DNA of 6,566 bases from Tidjanibacter sp. (GTDB taxonomy: Bacteria; Bacteroidota; Bacteroidia; Bacteroidales; Rikenellaceae). Both the position numbers and the translations under genes were made by a program. The notes beneath the pieces were generated by a model. That model was not told the origin of the DNA. It ran no database searches and saw only the letters and a program-made list of their open reading frames with translations. Shown here piece after piece: positions 1 through 6,411 of the stretch (the first letter of the stretch is position 1; every line of letters begins with the position of its first letter). Where the stretch lies: the NCBI GenBank assembly GCA_017379955.1, contig JAFNVE010000033.1, positions 1 through 6,566 on the forward strand, read 5' to 3'.

Positions 1-84
1 AACCACTCTTTCCCTCTCACATTTTCAGGCTTTTATATAGCATCTCCGAGAGAAATTCCCCTTTGCGCTAAAAAATCAAAATAG
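1..84. other. Upstream intergenic stretch, no gene seen
   Basis: This is the left edge of the window. No start-to-stop reading frame of note and no convincing terminator were found. A short imperfect direct repeat, TCCGAGA followed by A-rich sequence, occurs near 46 and again near 97. It may be chance in this A/T-rich sequence. Confidence 0.4.
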
Positions 85-88
85 TTTG

Positions 89-119
89 TTTGTTTTCCGA
101 GAAAAAATATCTATTTTTG
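89..119 (+). promoter_or_regulatory. Bacteroidetes-type promoter for lipA
   Basis: A -33 element TTTG lies at 89-92 and a perfect -7 element TATTTTTG (consensus TAnnTTTG) at 112-119, separated by 19 bp, which is the spacing expected for the primary sigma factor of Bacteroidetes. A second TTTG at 85-88 offers a 23-bp spacing. Transcription would start near 125, leaving a leader of about 20 nt before the lipA ATG. The leader is A/T-rich and has no Shine-Dalgarno sequence, as is usual in this phylum. The match is seen directly; activity is inferred. Confidence 0.72.
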
Positions 120-146
120 CATCAATTGGAAAAATAGTGAATTTAA

Positions 147-1064
147 ATGCCTAATGTCTATGACAAGGTAACGATACTCAGAAAACCCGATTGGCTTAAA
201 ATCAACCTTCGCCACAGCGAAAAGTATGTCGCTACGGCGCAGATAGTGGAGCGTAATGGACTCCACACCATTTGCAGTAGTGGCAAGTGTCCGAACCAGG
301 CAGAGTGCTGGGAGCGTGGCACGGCGACTATGATGATTTTAGGCGATATCTGTACAAGGGCGTGTCGTTTTTGTGCGACCGCGTCGGGTAAACCGTTACC
401 GCCCGAAGAGAGCGAGCCGCAAAGGATCGCCGATTCCGTCAAGTTGATGGGATTGCGTCATGCCGTGCTGACATCTGTGACCAGGGACGACCTGGCGGAT
501 GGTGGCGCAGAGCATTGGCGTAGAGTCGTGGAGGCAGTAAAAGCTATTAACCATACTACGACCGTGGAGGTCTTGATACCCGACTTTGATGCAAAGCCGG
601 AGTTGATTGATATAGTCCTCGCGTCGAAGCCCGACATTGTCGGCCACAACATCGAGACGGTGGAGCGTTTGACACCCTCGGTGCGCTCGCGTGCAAAGTA
701 TCGTACCTCGCTTGCGACGATTCGTCATATAGCAGAGAGTGGTGCGGTTGCCAAGAGTGGTCTGATGGTGGGTCTGGGCGAGAGCGACGAAGAGGTACTC
801 ACCACGCTCGACGATTTGAGGGAGGCCGGTTGCCGCATCGTGACCATTGGCCAGTACCTCCGCCCCACGCTGAAACATCTGCCCGTGGAGCGATATGTCA
901 CCCCCGCGAAGTTTGCCGAGTATGCTCGTGCGGCTCGCGAGAAGGGTTTTGAGTTTGTGGCCAGCGGACCACTTGTGCGCTCCTCCTACCTTGCCGAGCA
1001 GTTTTTCACTCAGCAGAAGGCGGAGCAAAAAGCGGAATCCGAAGGAGCCAATGATAATAAATAG
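147..1064 (+). CDS. lipA: Lipoyl synthase (radical SAM)
   Basis: LipA inserts sulfur at C6 and C8 of the octanoyl group carried on lipoyl domains of 2-oxoacid dehydrogenases and the glycine cleavage H protein, using two 4Fe-4S clusters and S-adenosylmethionine in the cytoplasm. The LipA-specific auxiliary cluster motif CX4CX5C is at C43, C48 and C54. The radical-SAM CX3CX2C motif is at C69, C73 and C76. The C-terminal RSSY signature, whose serine ligates the auxiliary cluster, is at residues 278-281. At 305 residues the length is normal for the family. About 20 charged, Gln/Lys/Glu-rich residues follow the conserved end and are probably disordered. The ATG at 147 fits the conserved N-terminal region and sits about 20 nt after the predicted transcription start. 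lipB follows after 15 bp, which fits an operon for endogenous lipoate synthesis. No key residue is missing. Confidence 0.98.
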   Translation: MPNVYDKVTILRKPDWLKINLRHSEKYVATAQIVERNGLHTICSSGKCPNQAECWERGTATMMILGDICTRACRFCATASGKPLPPEESEPQRIADSVKLMGLRHAVLTSVTRDDLADGGAEHWRRVVEAVKAINHTTTVEVLIPDFDAKPELIDIVLASKPDIVGHNIETVERLTPSVRSRAKYRTSLATIRHIAESGAVAKSGLMVGLGESDEEVLTTLDDLREAGCRIVTIGQYLRPTLKHLPVERYVTPAKFAEYARAAREKGFEFVASGPLVRSSYLAEQFFTQQKAEQKAESEGANDNK

Positions 1065-1079
1065 AGAGAGTTAGTCGTT

Positions 1080-1781
1080 ATGGAAGAGGTGTTGTTGATG
1101 GATTTAGGAGTGATGGAGTACGACAGTTGCCGTCACTTGCAGCAGAGCCTCTTCGACGAACTACTCGCGGCAAAGGCAGACCCGAGTGTTGGGATGCCGC
1201 CGCAGAGGTTGTTGCTGGTTGAGCACCCTCCTGTCTACACGCTCGGCAAGAGCGGCAAGGAGGCCAACCTACTTGTCAACACCGCACATTTGGAGAGTCT
1301 GGGTGCCACCTTCCACCAGACCGACCGAGGGGGTGATATCACCTTCCACGGCCCAGGTCAAATTGTGGGATACCCGATTCTCGACTTGGAGCGAGAGGGT
1401 ATGGGTCTGAGGGCCTATATCGAGGCTATCGAGCAGACAGTGATAGATACTCTCGCCGACTATGGCATCGTTGCCGGACGCTCCGAGGGCGCGGCAGGGG
1501 TGTGGCTCGCTCCCAACAGAGGGAGGCCGTTGCGTAAGATTTGTGCTATCGGGGTGCGTAGCAGTCGCTATGTGACGATGCACGGCTTTGCGCTCAACGT
1601 AAATACAAACCTCGACTGGTTTGAGTTGATAAATCCCTGCGGGTTTACCGACCGAGGAGTGACCAGCATTGCCAAGGAGTTGGGCCGTGAGGTCGACGTG
1701 GCGGAGGTGAAGAGCCGATTGGTGGCACATTTTGCTGAAAATATTAATGTTAAAATAAAAATATTAGATTATGCCAATTGA
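1080..1781 (+). CDS. lipB: Octanoyl-[ACP]:protein N-octanoyltransferase
   Basis: LipB moves octanoate from octanoyl-acyl-carrier protein to a lysine on lipoyl domains, producing the LipA substrate. The 233-residue protein has the BPL/LplA/LipB fold. The substrate-binding motif RGGDITFHGPGQ is at 83-94. The catalytic lysine is K153 in KICAIGVR, and the nucleophile is C187 in NPCG, corresponding to the Lys/Cys dyad of E. coli LipB (K135 and C169). The ATG at 1080 is preferred, with M7 (1098) as a slightly shorter alternative. The last 13 codons (from about 1740) are almost entirely A/T, encoding an Asn/Ile/Lys-rich tail beyond the conserved domain. That stretch also forms the leader of recJ, whose ATG lies 11 bp inside this gene. 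The adjacent lipA supports the function. Confidence 0.97.
   Translation: MEEVLLMDLGVMEYDSCRHLQQSLFDELLAAKADPSVGMPPQRLLLVEHPPVYTLGKSGKEANLLVNTAHLESLGATFHQTDRGGDITFHGPGQIVGYPILDLEREGMGLRAYIEAIEQTVIDTLADYGIVAGRSEGAAGVWLAPNRGRPLRKICAIGVRSSRYVTMHGFALNVNTNLDWFELINPCGFTDRGVTSIAKELGREVDVAEVKSRLVAHFAENINVKIKILDYAN
1741..1770 (+). promoter_or_regulatory. A/T-rich recJ translation-initiation region inside lipB
   Basis: The 30 bases before the recJ ATG are almost all A and T (two G, no C) although they are the coding 3' end of lipB, whose body is GC-balanced. No Shine-Dalgarno sequence is present. Bacteroidetes initiation favours unstructured A-rich leaders, so this tail probably serves as the recJ ribosome landing site and may couple recJ translation to lipB. 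The composition is seen directly; the role is inferred. Confidence 0.5.
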
Positions 1782-3528
1782 AAAACGTTGGGTAATCAAG
1801 CCCCAAGGGGACAAAGAGATGGTCGAATCACTCGCCTTCTCAATGGGCATCCCCAACGAGCTTGCCAACCTGTTAGTACAAAGAGGCATAACGACAAGTA
1901 ACGAAGCTACACGATTCTTCAATCCGAAGCTCTCCGATCTGCACGACCCCTTCCTGATGAAGGATATGGACAAGGCTGTGGAGCGTGTTGATGAGGCGGT
2001 CAGAAACGGCGAGAAGATTATGGTGTATGGCGATTACGATGTTGATGGCACAACAGCGGTGGCATTGGTGTATACCTTCCTCCGTCAGATTGGCCACAAC
2101 AACCTGACCTTCTACATCCCCGACCGTTATACGGAGGGGTATGGAGTATCGGTTAGGAGTATCGACATAGCAGCAAAGCAGGGTGTTACCTTGGTAATTG
2201 CCCTCGATTGCGGAATCAAGGCTGTCGAGAAAGTCGAGTATGCCAAGCAGAAAGGTATCGATTTTATTATCTGCGACCACCACTTGCCCGGTGACGAGAT
2301 TCCGGCGGCAGTGGCTGTCCTCGACCCCAAGGTCGACGAGTGCCACTACCCCTTTGACGAACTCTCGGGTTGCGGCGTGGGATTCAAACTTGTTCAGGGC
2401 TACGCCCAGAAGAAAAACATCGACTTCCGTAAGGTAGAGCGACTGCTCGACCTGGTGGTGGTGAGTACCGCTGCCGACATTGTGCCGCTCACGGGCGAGA
2501 ACCGTGTGCTGGCATACTACGGCTTGAAGATGCTCAACGAGAATCCTCGCAAGGGTCTGAAATCGATTATCAAGATTTGTGGTCTGGACAAACACCAAAT
2601 CACCATTGACGACATTGTCTTCAAGATTGGTCCCCGTATCAATGCGGCAGGCCGTATGGCTGTTGACCACAACGACGAGAACTCCGCACCCTCGGGTGGT
2701 CACGCTGCCGTAAACCTCCTCATCGAGCGCGACGAGGATGCAGCAGCACACTTCGGCAACGATATCGAGAGCAGCAACCAGAAGCGCAAGGATATCGACC
2801 GCACCGTAACCCTCGAAGCACACGAGATTATCGAGAACAACCCCGAGATGAAGGCTCACAAGAGCACCGTAATCTACAACCCCAAGTGGGTGAAGGGTAT
2901 TGTGGGTATCGTTGCATCGCGTCTTATCGAGACCTACTACAAGCCCACCGTGGTACTCACCATGAGCAACGGCTTGGCAACAGGCTCGGCGCGTAGTGTT
3001 CCCGGCTTTGACCTCTATCAGGCTGTGGAGTCGTGTGCCGACCTGCTCGAAAACTTCGGAGGTCATATGTATGCGGCGGGTCTGACTATGAAGCCCGAAA
3101 ATGTTGAGGAGTTCACCCGCAGATTCCACGCATACGTTGAGGAGCATATCGACCCCGCACTGCTCGTGCCTCAGGTCGAGATTGATGCCGAGATATCGTT
3201 CAGCACCATCACCCCTGCCTTCCGTGCCACCCTGTCGCGTTTCCAGCCCTTCGGCCCCGGCAACTCGGCACCCATCTTCGCCTCGCGAGGTGTGTGTGGC
3301 AACGACGCCAAGTTGGTGGGTGCAGAGCAGGAGCACCTCCGTATGGATCTCACACAGCAGCAGAAACCCAACACCCAGATTGCCGCTATCGCCTTCCAGC
3401 AGCCCGACCACTACGGCTGGATTCGTGCGGGTGGCGCGGTGGATGTATGCTACGCAATTGCAGAGAACCACTTCCGCGGCATCGTAACCCCGCAGTTGAG
3501 AATTAAGGATATCAAACCCGTAAGATAA
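1771..3528 (+). CDS. recJ: Single-stranded-DNA-specific exonuclease RecJ
   Basis: RecJ is a DHH-superfamily 5'-3' exonuclease on single-stranded DNA, used in recombinational repair, base-excision repair and mismatch repair. At 585 residues it is slightly long for Bacteroidota homologues. DHH-domain motifs appear in order: DYDVDG at 88-93, LDCG at 145-148, DHH at 169-171, SGCGVGFKL at 199-207 and AADIVPL at 234-240, then the PRINAAGR motif ending at R295. The DHHA1 region contains KGIVGIVASR at 375-384, GSARS at 405-409 and GGHMYAAG at 430-437. A C-terminal OB-like domain follows from about 465. All metal-binding motifs are intact. Directly after NAAGRM there is a polar segment (about 297-311, rich in Asp, Asn, Ser and Gly) roughly 9-10 residues longer than I expect from E. 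coli or Thermus RecJ. The ATG at 1771 overlaps lipB by 11 bp and is supported by the A/T-rich leader. The link to the lipoate genes is probably only positional. Confidence 0.97.
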   Translation: MPIEKRWVIKPQGDKEMVESLAFSMGIPNELANLLVQRGITTSNEATRFFNPKLSDLHDPFLMKDMDKAVERVDEAVRNGEKIMVYGDYDVDGTTAVALVYTFLRQIGHNNLTFYIPDRYTEGYGVSVRSIDIAAKQGVTLVIALDCGIKAVEKVEYAKQKGIDFIICDHHLPGDEIPAAVAVLDPKVDECHYPFDELSGCGVGFKLVQGYAQKKNIDFRKVERLLDLVVVSTAADIVPLTGENRVLAYYGLKMLNENPRKGLKSIIKICGLDKHQITIDDIVFKIGPRINAAGRMAVDHNDENSAPSGGHAAVNLLIERDEDAAAHFGNDIESSNQKRKDIDRTVTLEAHEIIENNPEMKAHKSTVIYNPKWVKGIVGIVASRLIETYYKPTVVLTMSNGLATGSARSVPGFDLYQAVESCADLLENFGGHMYAAGLTMKPENVEEFTRRFHAYVEEHIDPALLVPQVEIDAEISFSTITPAFRATLSRFQPFGPGNSAPIFASRGVCGNDAKLVGAEQEHLRMDLTQQQKPNTQIAAIAFQQPDHYGWIRAGGAVDVCYAIAENHFRGIVTPQLRIKDIKPVR

Positions 3529-3543
3529 TCGGGTTGTTAACAA
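3515..3543 (+). terminator. Hairpin and palindrome spanning the recJ stop
   Basis: AACCCG at 3515-3520 pairs with CGGGTT at 3530-3535 around a 9-nt loop that contains the recJ stop codon. It is followed immediately by the perfect 10-bp palindrome TTGTTAACAA at 3534-3543. No T tract follows, so this is at best a weak or Rho-assisted terminator. It could also be a regulatory palindrome before the beta-barrel gene, which starts 17 bp downstream. Confidence 0.3.
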
Positions 3544-3559
3544 AAACCTAAACAAGAAA

Positions 3560-4174
3560 ATGAAAAGTATTAAGCATATCGTATTGAGTCTGTGTGCGTT
3601 GGGCTTTGTGGCAAACGCTTCGGCTCAGGGTCCCTTCTTTGGACAGTTCGACTACTCGGCAAAGGCTGGTATCAGCATTGCCAAGATGTGTAACACTGAT
3701 TCGCGCCTTGCATTTTATGTTGGTGGTGCGGCAGAGTACTACCTCAGCGAGATATTGTCGTTGCAGCCCGAGTTGATTATCAGCGGTCAGGGTGGTCGCA
3801 ACAAGTTGAAGGCAGAGGGTGCAAGCACCGTCACCTCCACTCGTCTGACCTACCTCGATATTCCCGTGCTCCTGAAGGTTGCCCCCATCCCCGGCAGTGG
3901 TTTCTCGGTGGAGGCAGGCCCAATGATGGGCTTTTGTATGGGTGCAAAGATGAAGAATAAGACCAATCTCGGCGACTCGACAAACACCATCAAGGAGTCG
4001 ATACGCGACAATGTGAACACTGTTGAGTTTGGCGTGAGCCTCGGTGCTTCGTACGTTGTGAAGAAGAACATCGGTGCTCAGATTCGTTACAACTACGGCT
4101 TTACCAATGTCTTCAAAAATGTCGACAATGTAGCAAACCAGACCGTAGAGATAGGTGCTTTCTACCTCTTCTAA
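3560..4174 (+). CDS. Secreted outer-membrane beta-barrel protein, PorT-like family
   Basis: This 204-residue protein begins with a Sec signal peptide: basic start, hydrophobic core 7-18, likely cleavage after ANASA at residue 22. The mature part resembles the small 8-strand OMP_b-brl_2/PorT-like barrels common in Bacteroidota. Hallmarks are EYYLSEILSLQPELIIS at 59-75, YLDIPVLLK at 98-106, VEAGPMMGF at 117-125 and RYNYGFTN at 176-183. The chain ends in alternating aromatic/hydrophobic residues with a terminal Phe, the usual signal for BAM-dependent outer-membrane insertion. Cysteines at 44 and 126 of the full chain could be paired, but this is a guess. The ATG at 3560 follows an A-rich leader 31 bp after recJ and is fixed by the signal peptide. 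No substrate or specific role can be assigned; these barrels include structural and secretion-associated proteins. Confidence 0.85.
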   Translation: MKSIKHIVLSLCALGFVANASAQGPFFGQFDYSAKAGISIAKMCNTDSRLAFYVGGAAEYYLSEILSLQPELIISGQGGRNKLKAEGASTVTSTRLTYLDIPVLLKVAPIPGSGFSVEAGPMMGFCMGAKMKNKTNLGDSTNTIKESIRDNVNTVEFGVSLGASYVVKKNIGAQIRYNYGFTNVFKNVDNVANQTVEIGAFYLF

Positions 4175-4209
4175 CCCCATTTTCTCCTAAAACAAACACC
4201 AGACCGATT

Positions 4210-5955
4210 TTGAAGAAATTTTTGTTCAGTTGCGCTCTTGCGATTCTGTGCGCTATGGGGCTTTATGCCCAGAACTCCGCCCAGGTGACAAGCTATCTGG
4301 AAATCTACGACCTCGAAACACGCGAACACCACGTCATCAAGGAGTTTCCCTTCCTCATCGAGGCACCCAACTGGACACCTGATGGTGAGTGGTTGGTGGT
4401 GAATCGTGGCGGCAAGATTTACAAAATTGCGCCCGACGGCTCGACAGACCTCATCGAGATAAACACCGGCGCGATTACCCAGTGCAACAACGACCACGTC
4501 ATATCGGCAGATGGCAAGTGGCTCAGCATCAGCAGTAACGACCCCAATGCGCGTGGTTACTCCTCCTATGTCTACATCCTCCCCTTCGAGGGTGGCGAGC
4601 CCCGCAAGATAACCCCCGAAGGCCCAAGTTACCTCCACGGCATAAGCCCCAACGGCAAGGAGATAGCCTACTGTGCCTTCCGAGGTCCCAACAACGAGCA
4701 GGATATCTACGTTATGCCCGTGAAGGGTGGCAAGGAGGTGCGCCTAACAGATGCACCAGGTCTTGACGACGGCCCTGAGTACAGCCCCAACGGCAAGCAG
4801 ATATGGTTCAACAGCGTGCGCACAGGTCGTATGCAGGTGTGGCGCATGGACAAGAACGGCAAGAACCAGACTCAGATGACCTTCAACGAGGATATGAACT
4901 CGTGGTTCCCCCACATATCGCCCGACGGCGAGAAGGTCGTATACATCGCCTACCACGACTACGAGATTGACCCCGGCGACCACATCGCCAATCTCAACGT
5001 GCAGCTCCGTATGATACCCGCAGCAGGTGGCGAGCCCGAGGTGCTCACCGAGCTGTTCGGTGGTCAGGGCACAATAAACGTCAACTCGTGGAGCCCCGAC
5101 AGCAAGAAGTTCGCATACGTCAGCTACCGACTCACTGAGGAGATGACCGCACCCAAGAAGGAGATGGGCGTGCAGCTCTACTCCGTGCGTTCACTCATCG
5201 GCACACCCGAACTATTTGCCCAGAATCACAAATATGTGCTCAGCCGTTTAGCCCAGATGGGATACACATCGGCAGAGGTGGCAAGCTACGAGGGTGGCAA
5301 GTTCTCAGGTCTCAGCCCCAAGGAGTTCCGCAACGTGATAAACAGTGCCGGACTTGAGATATCCTCATCACACACCACACGCCCCCTGACCCGTGCAGAG
5401 CTCGCCTCAGGCGACTACTCCGAGGCACTCAGCTGGTGGGAGGAGTGCATAGCCGCCCACAAAGAGGCGGGCATAACCCGTCTGATAATGTCCTACGCCA
5501 ACAAGATTGACAATGAGGCAGGACTCAAAGTGATGGCCGAATACCTCAACGCCATAGGCGAGATGTGCAACGCAGAGGGCATACGCTTCGGATATCACAA
5601 CCATAGCGCAGAGCTCGAGCGCGTAGGACGCACAACAATGCTCGACTATCTGCTCACAAACACCGACCCCGCAAAGGTCTTCTTCCAGCTCGATGTATAT
5701 TGGACAGTGATGGGCGGAGCAAGCCCCGTGGAGTATATGCAGAAGTATGCCGGCCGATTCGAGATGATACATATCAAGGATAAATACGAGATAGGCCAAA
5801 GCGGTATGGTGGGCTTCGAGCCGATATTCCGCAACTTCCGCAAAGCAGGAGTGCAAGCATTCGTGGTCGAAATGGAGTACGCAAGCACACCCAACATCCT
5901 CAAAGGCCTCCGCGAAAGCGCACTCTACCTCCGCAACGCCGAGTATGTGAAGTAG
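4210..5955 (+). CDS. Secreted TolB-like beta-propeller fused to xylose-isomerase-like TIM barrel
   Basis: This 581-residue chain starts at TTG 4210, giving a clear signal peptide (MKKFLF, hydrophobic core, cleavage near A20). The next in-frame ATG, at codon 16, would destroy it. Residues about 25-306 form a TolB/PD40-type propeller with six blade motifs: WTPDG at 55, SADGKW at 99, SPNGK at 146 and 192, SPDGE at 237 and SPDSK at 295. The end at FAYVSY (301-306) is where stand-alone relatives stop. After a linker of about 10 residues, a sugar-phosphate isomerase/epimerase-like TIM barrel (AP_endonuc_2 superfamily) begins at MGVQLYSVR (319) and runs to the end. Its likely metal or catalytic residues are present: YHNHSAE at 462-468, D495 in LDVYW, H521 and D524 in HIKD, and E554 or E556. 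The whole protein should be periplasmic. The substrate is unknown; a role in modifying or isomerising glycan-derived sugars is inference. M319 (ATG at 5164) could be a relic start of a once separate gene. The reading frame is continuous with no sign of a break. Confidence 0.88.
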   Translation: MKKFLFSCALAILCAMGLYAQNSAQVTSYLEIYDLETREHHVIKEFPFLIEAPNWTPDGEWLVVNRGGKIYKIAPDGSTDLIEINTGAITQCNNDHVISADGKWLSISSNDPNARGYSSYVYILPFEGGEPRKITPEGPSYLHGISPNGKEIAYCAFRGPNNEQDIYVMPVKGGKEVRLTDAPGLDDGPEYSPNGKQIWFNSVRTGRMQVWRMDKNGKNQTQMTFNEDMNSWFPHISPDGEKVVYIAYHDYEIDPGDHIANLNVQLRMIPAAGGEPEVLTELFGGQGTINVNSWSPDSKKFAYVSYRLTEEMTAPKKEMGVQLYSVRSLIGTPELFAQNHKYVLSRLAQMGYTSAEVASYEGGKFSGLSPKEFRNVINSAGLEISSSHTTRPLTRAELASGDYSEALSWWEECIAAHKEAGITRLIMSYANKIDNEAGLKVMAEYLNAIGEMCNAEGIRFGYHNHSAELERVGRTTMLDYLLTNTDPAKVFFQLDVYWTVMGGASPVEYMQKYAGRFEMIHIKDKYEIGQSGMVGFEPIFRNFRKAGVQAFVVEMEYASTPNILKGLRESALYLRNAEYVK

Positions 5956-5961
5956 TTGTTT

Positions 5962-5990
5962 CAAAAAGGTTTTGATTTTGAGCCTTTTTG
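5962..5990 (+). repeat. Alternative hairpin competing with the terminator-like stem
   Basis: CAAAAAGG at 5962-5969 pairs with CCTTTTTG at 5983-5990 around a 13-nt loop. The right arm overlaps the left arm of the 5980-6001 hairpin, so both cannot form at once. In this fold the T run sits on the distal arm, more like a normal terminator, but only two G-C pairs precede it apart from the closing pair. Confidence 0.5.
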
Positions 5991-6001
5991 TAAAAAGGCT
6001 C
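5980..6001 (+). terminator. Hairpin after the last gene, probable transcript end
   Basis: GAGCCTTTTT at 5980-5989 is perfectly complementary to AAAAAGGCTC at 5992-6001. The spacer is 2 nt, so the real fold is a 9-bp stem with a 4-nt loop. It lies 24 bp after the stop codon of the fusion gene. The T run is inside the stem rather than after it, so it is not a textbook intrinsic terminator. It may act as a 3'-end stabiliser or serve transcripts from both sides. Confidence 0.55.
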
Positions 6002-6024
6002 CCCAAAAACTTTTGTACTATTTA

Positions 6025-6181
6025 GTTTGCGGGTTAGCAACTGAGTTGGATTTATTTGCTTCGTTCTTTTAATTTTCTTTGGGCTCTTTTCTTCCCCGAT
6101 TTTCGTTACATAGCTACGGCTATGCGCCTCAAATCGAGAAATAAAATAACCTCAAATAAATCTTAAAATCTTCTTGCAAAC
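6025..6181. repeat. Four nested inverted repeats with a UACG tetraloop
   Basis: Four perfect inverted repeats are nested. GTTTGC (6025-6030) pairs with GCAAAC (6176-6181), and GATTTATTTG (6049-6058) with CAAATAAATC (6153-6162). CGATTT (6097-6102) pairs with AAATCG (6131-6136), and CATAGC (6109-6114) with GCTATG (6119-6124). The innermost stem closes the loop TACG with a C-G pair, which in RNA is the very stable cUACGg tetraloop. The two inner pairs share one centre (6116.5); the outer two are offset because the left side carries a 38-nt pyrimidine-rich segment against 16 nt on the right. The pairing is seen directly; folding as RNA is inferred. Confidence 0.65.
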
Positions 6182-6193
6182 AAATCCACCTCA

Positions 6194-6217
6194 GCTGCTT
6201 AGGAGTTACCTTGCAGC
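6194..6217. repeat. Small hairpin GCTGC/GCAGC
   Basis: GCTGC at 6194-6198 pairs with GCAGC at 6213-6217. An inner AGG (6201-6203) pairs with CCT (6209-6211) around a 5-nt loop. The short internal loop is 2 by 1 nt. It could extend the structured segment just upstream. Confidence 0.4.
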
Positions 6218-6249
6218 AATTACAAACAAAAAAGAGATGTGGTGTTTGT

Positions 6250-6263
6250 TCAAGCAAGCTTGA
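6250..6263. repeat. Short hairpin/palindrome TCAAGC-AA-GCTTGA
   Basis: TCAAGC at 6250-6255 is complementary to GCTTGA at 6258-6263. The 2-nt spacer is too tight for a full stem, so an 8-bp palindrome CAAGCTTG (6255-6262) is an equal description. It may be chance. Confidence 0.35.
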
Positions 6264-6287
6264 CTAATCTTACCTATATTTCATTTG

Positions 6288-6304
6288 TACCCTCTACGAG
6301 GGTA
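6288..6304. repeat. Perfect hairpin TACCCTC/GAGGGTA
   Basis: Seven-base arms at 6288-6294 and 6298-6304 are perfectly complementary around the 3-nt loop TAC. No T tract follows on the + strand, so it is not a clear terminator. Confidence 0.55.
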
Positions 6305-6357
6305 TTCCCTAAACCCGAAAAAACCAATTACTACACAAAGAGTCTAAATGGTTTCCA

Positions 6358-6393
6358 CTAATCTCCCTAAATTCTCTAAACTCCTTAAACTCC
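6358..6393. repeat. Tandem array of four 9-bp units (CTAAACTCC-like)
   Basis: Four head-to-tail 9-bp units occur: CTAATCTCC, CTAAATTCT, CTAAACTCC and TTAAACTCC. They differ from one another at one to four positions. A partial continuation CTCCGATTCTC follows. On the other strand the units read GGAGTTTAG-like. No protein start precedes them in the one frame that stays open. Confidence 0.7.
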
Positions 6394-6411
6394 CTCCGAT
6401 TCTCTTCACCT

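Noticed and set aside
396..1028. A 210-codon minus-strand frame inside lipA
   Set aside because: lipA is unambiguous by its cysteine motifs and RSSY; the antisense frame has no family features.
1873..3555. A 560-codon open frame on the minus strand antisense to nearly all of recJ
   Set aside because: recJ carries all family motifs on the + strand. The minus frame gives a low-complexity Val/Leu/His/Asp-rich sequence with no recognisable domain, as expected from codon bias in recJ leaving few antisense stops.
3548..4180. A 210-codon minus-strand frame opposite the beta-barrel gene
   Set aside because: The + strand product has a signal peptide, barrel motifs and a terminal Phe. The minus product has neither a signal nor a recognisable fold.
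6046..6058. Near match to a -7 promoter element (TTTATTTG), also TTCATTTG near 6280
   Set aside because: Each departs from TAnnTTTG at the A of the key TA, no convincing TTTG lies about 19 bp upstream, and no gene follows within the window.
6025..6064. Possible tRNA-like segment around GCGGGTTAGCAACTGAG
   Set aside because: No acceptor stem, T-loop GTTC motif or anticodon arm could be assembled around it.
6122..6166. A 14-codon frame starting MRLKSRNK within the nested inverted repeats
   Set aside because: It is very short, has no leader features, and its ATG lies inside the tetraloop-capped stem. The inverted repeats explain the sequence better.
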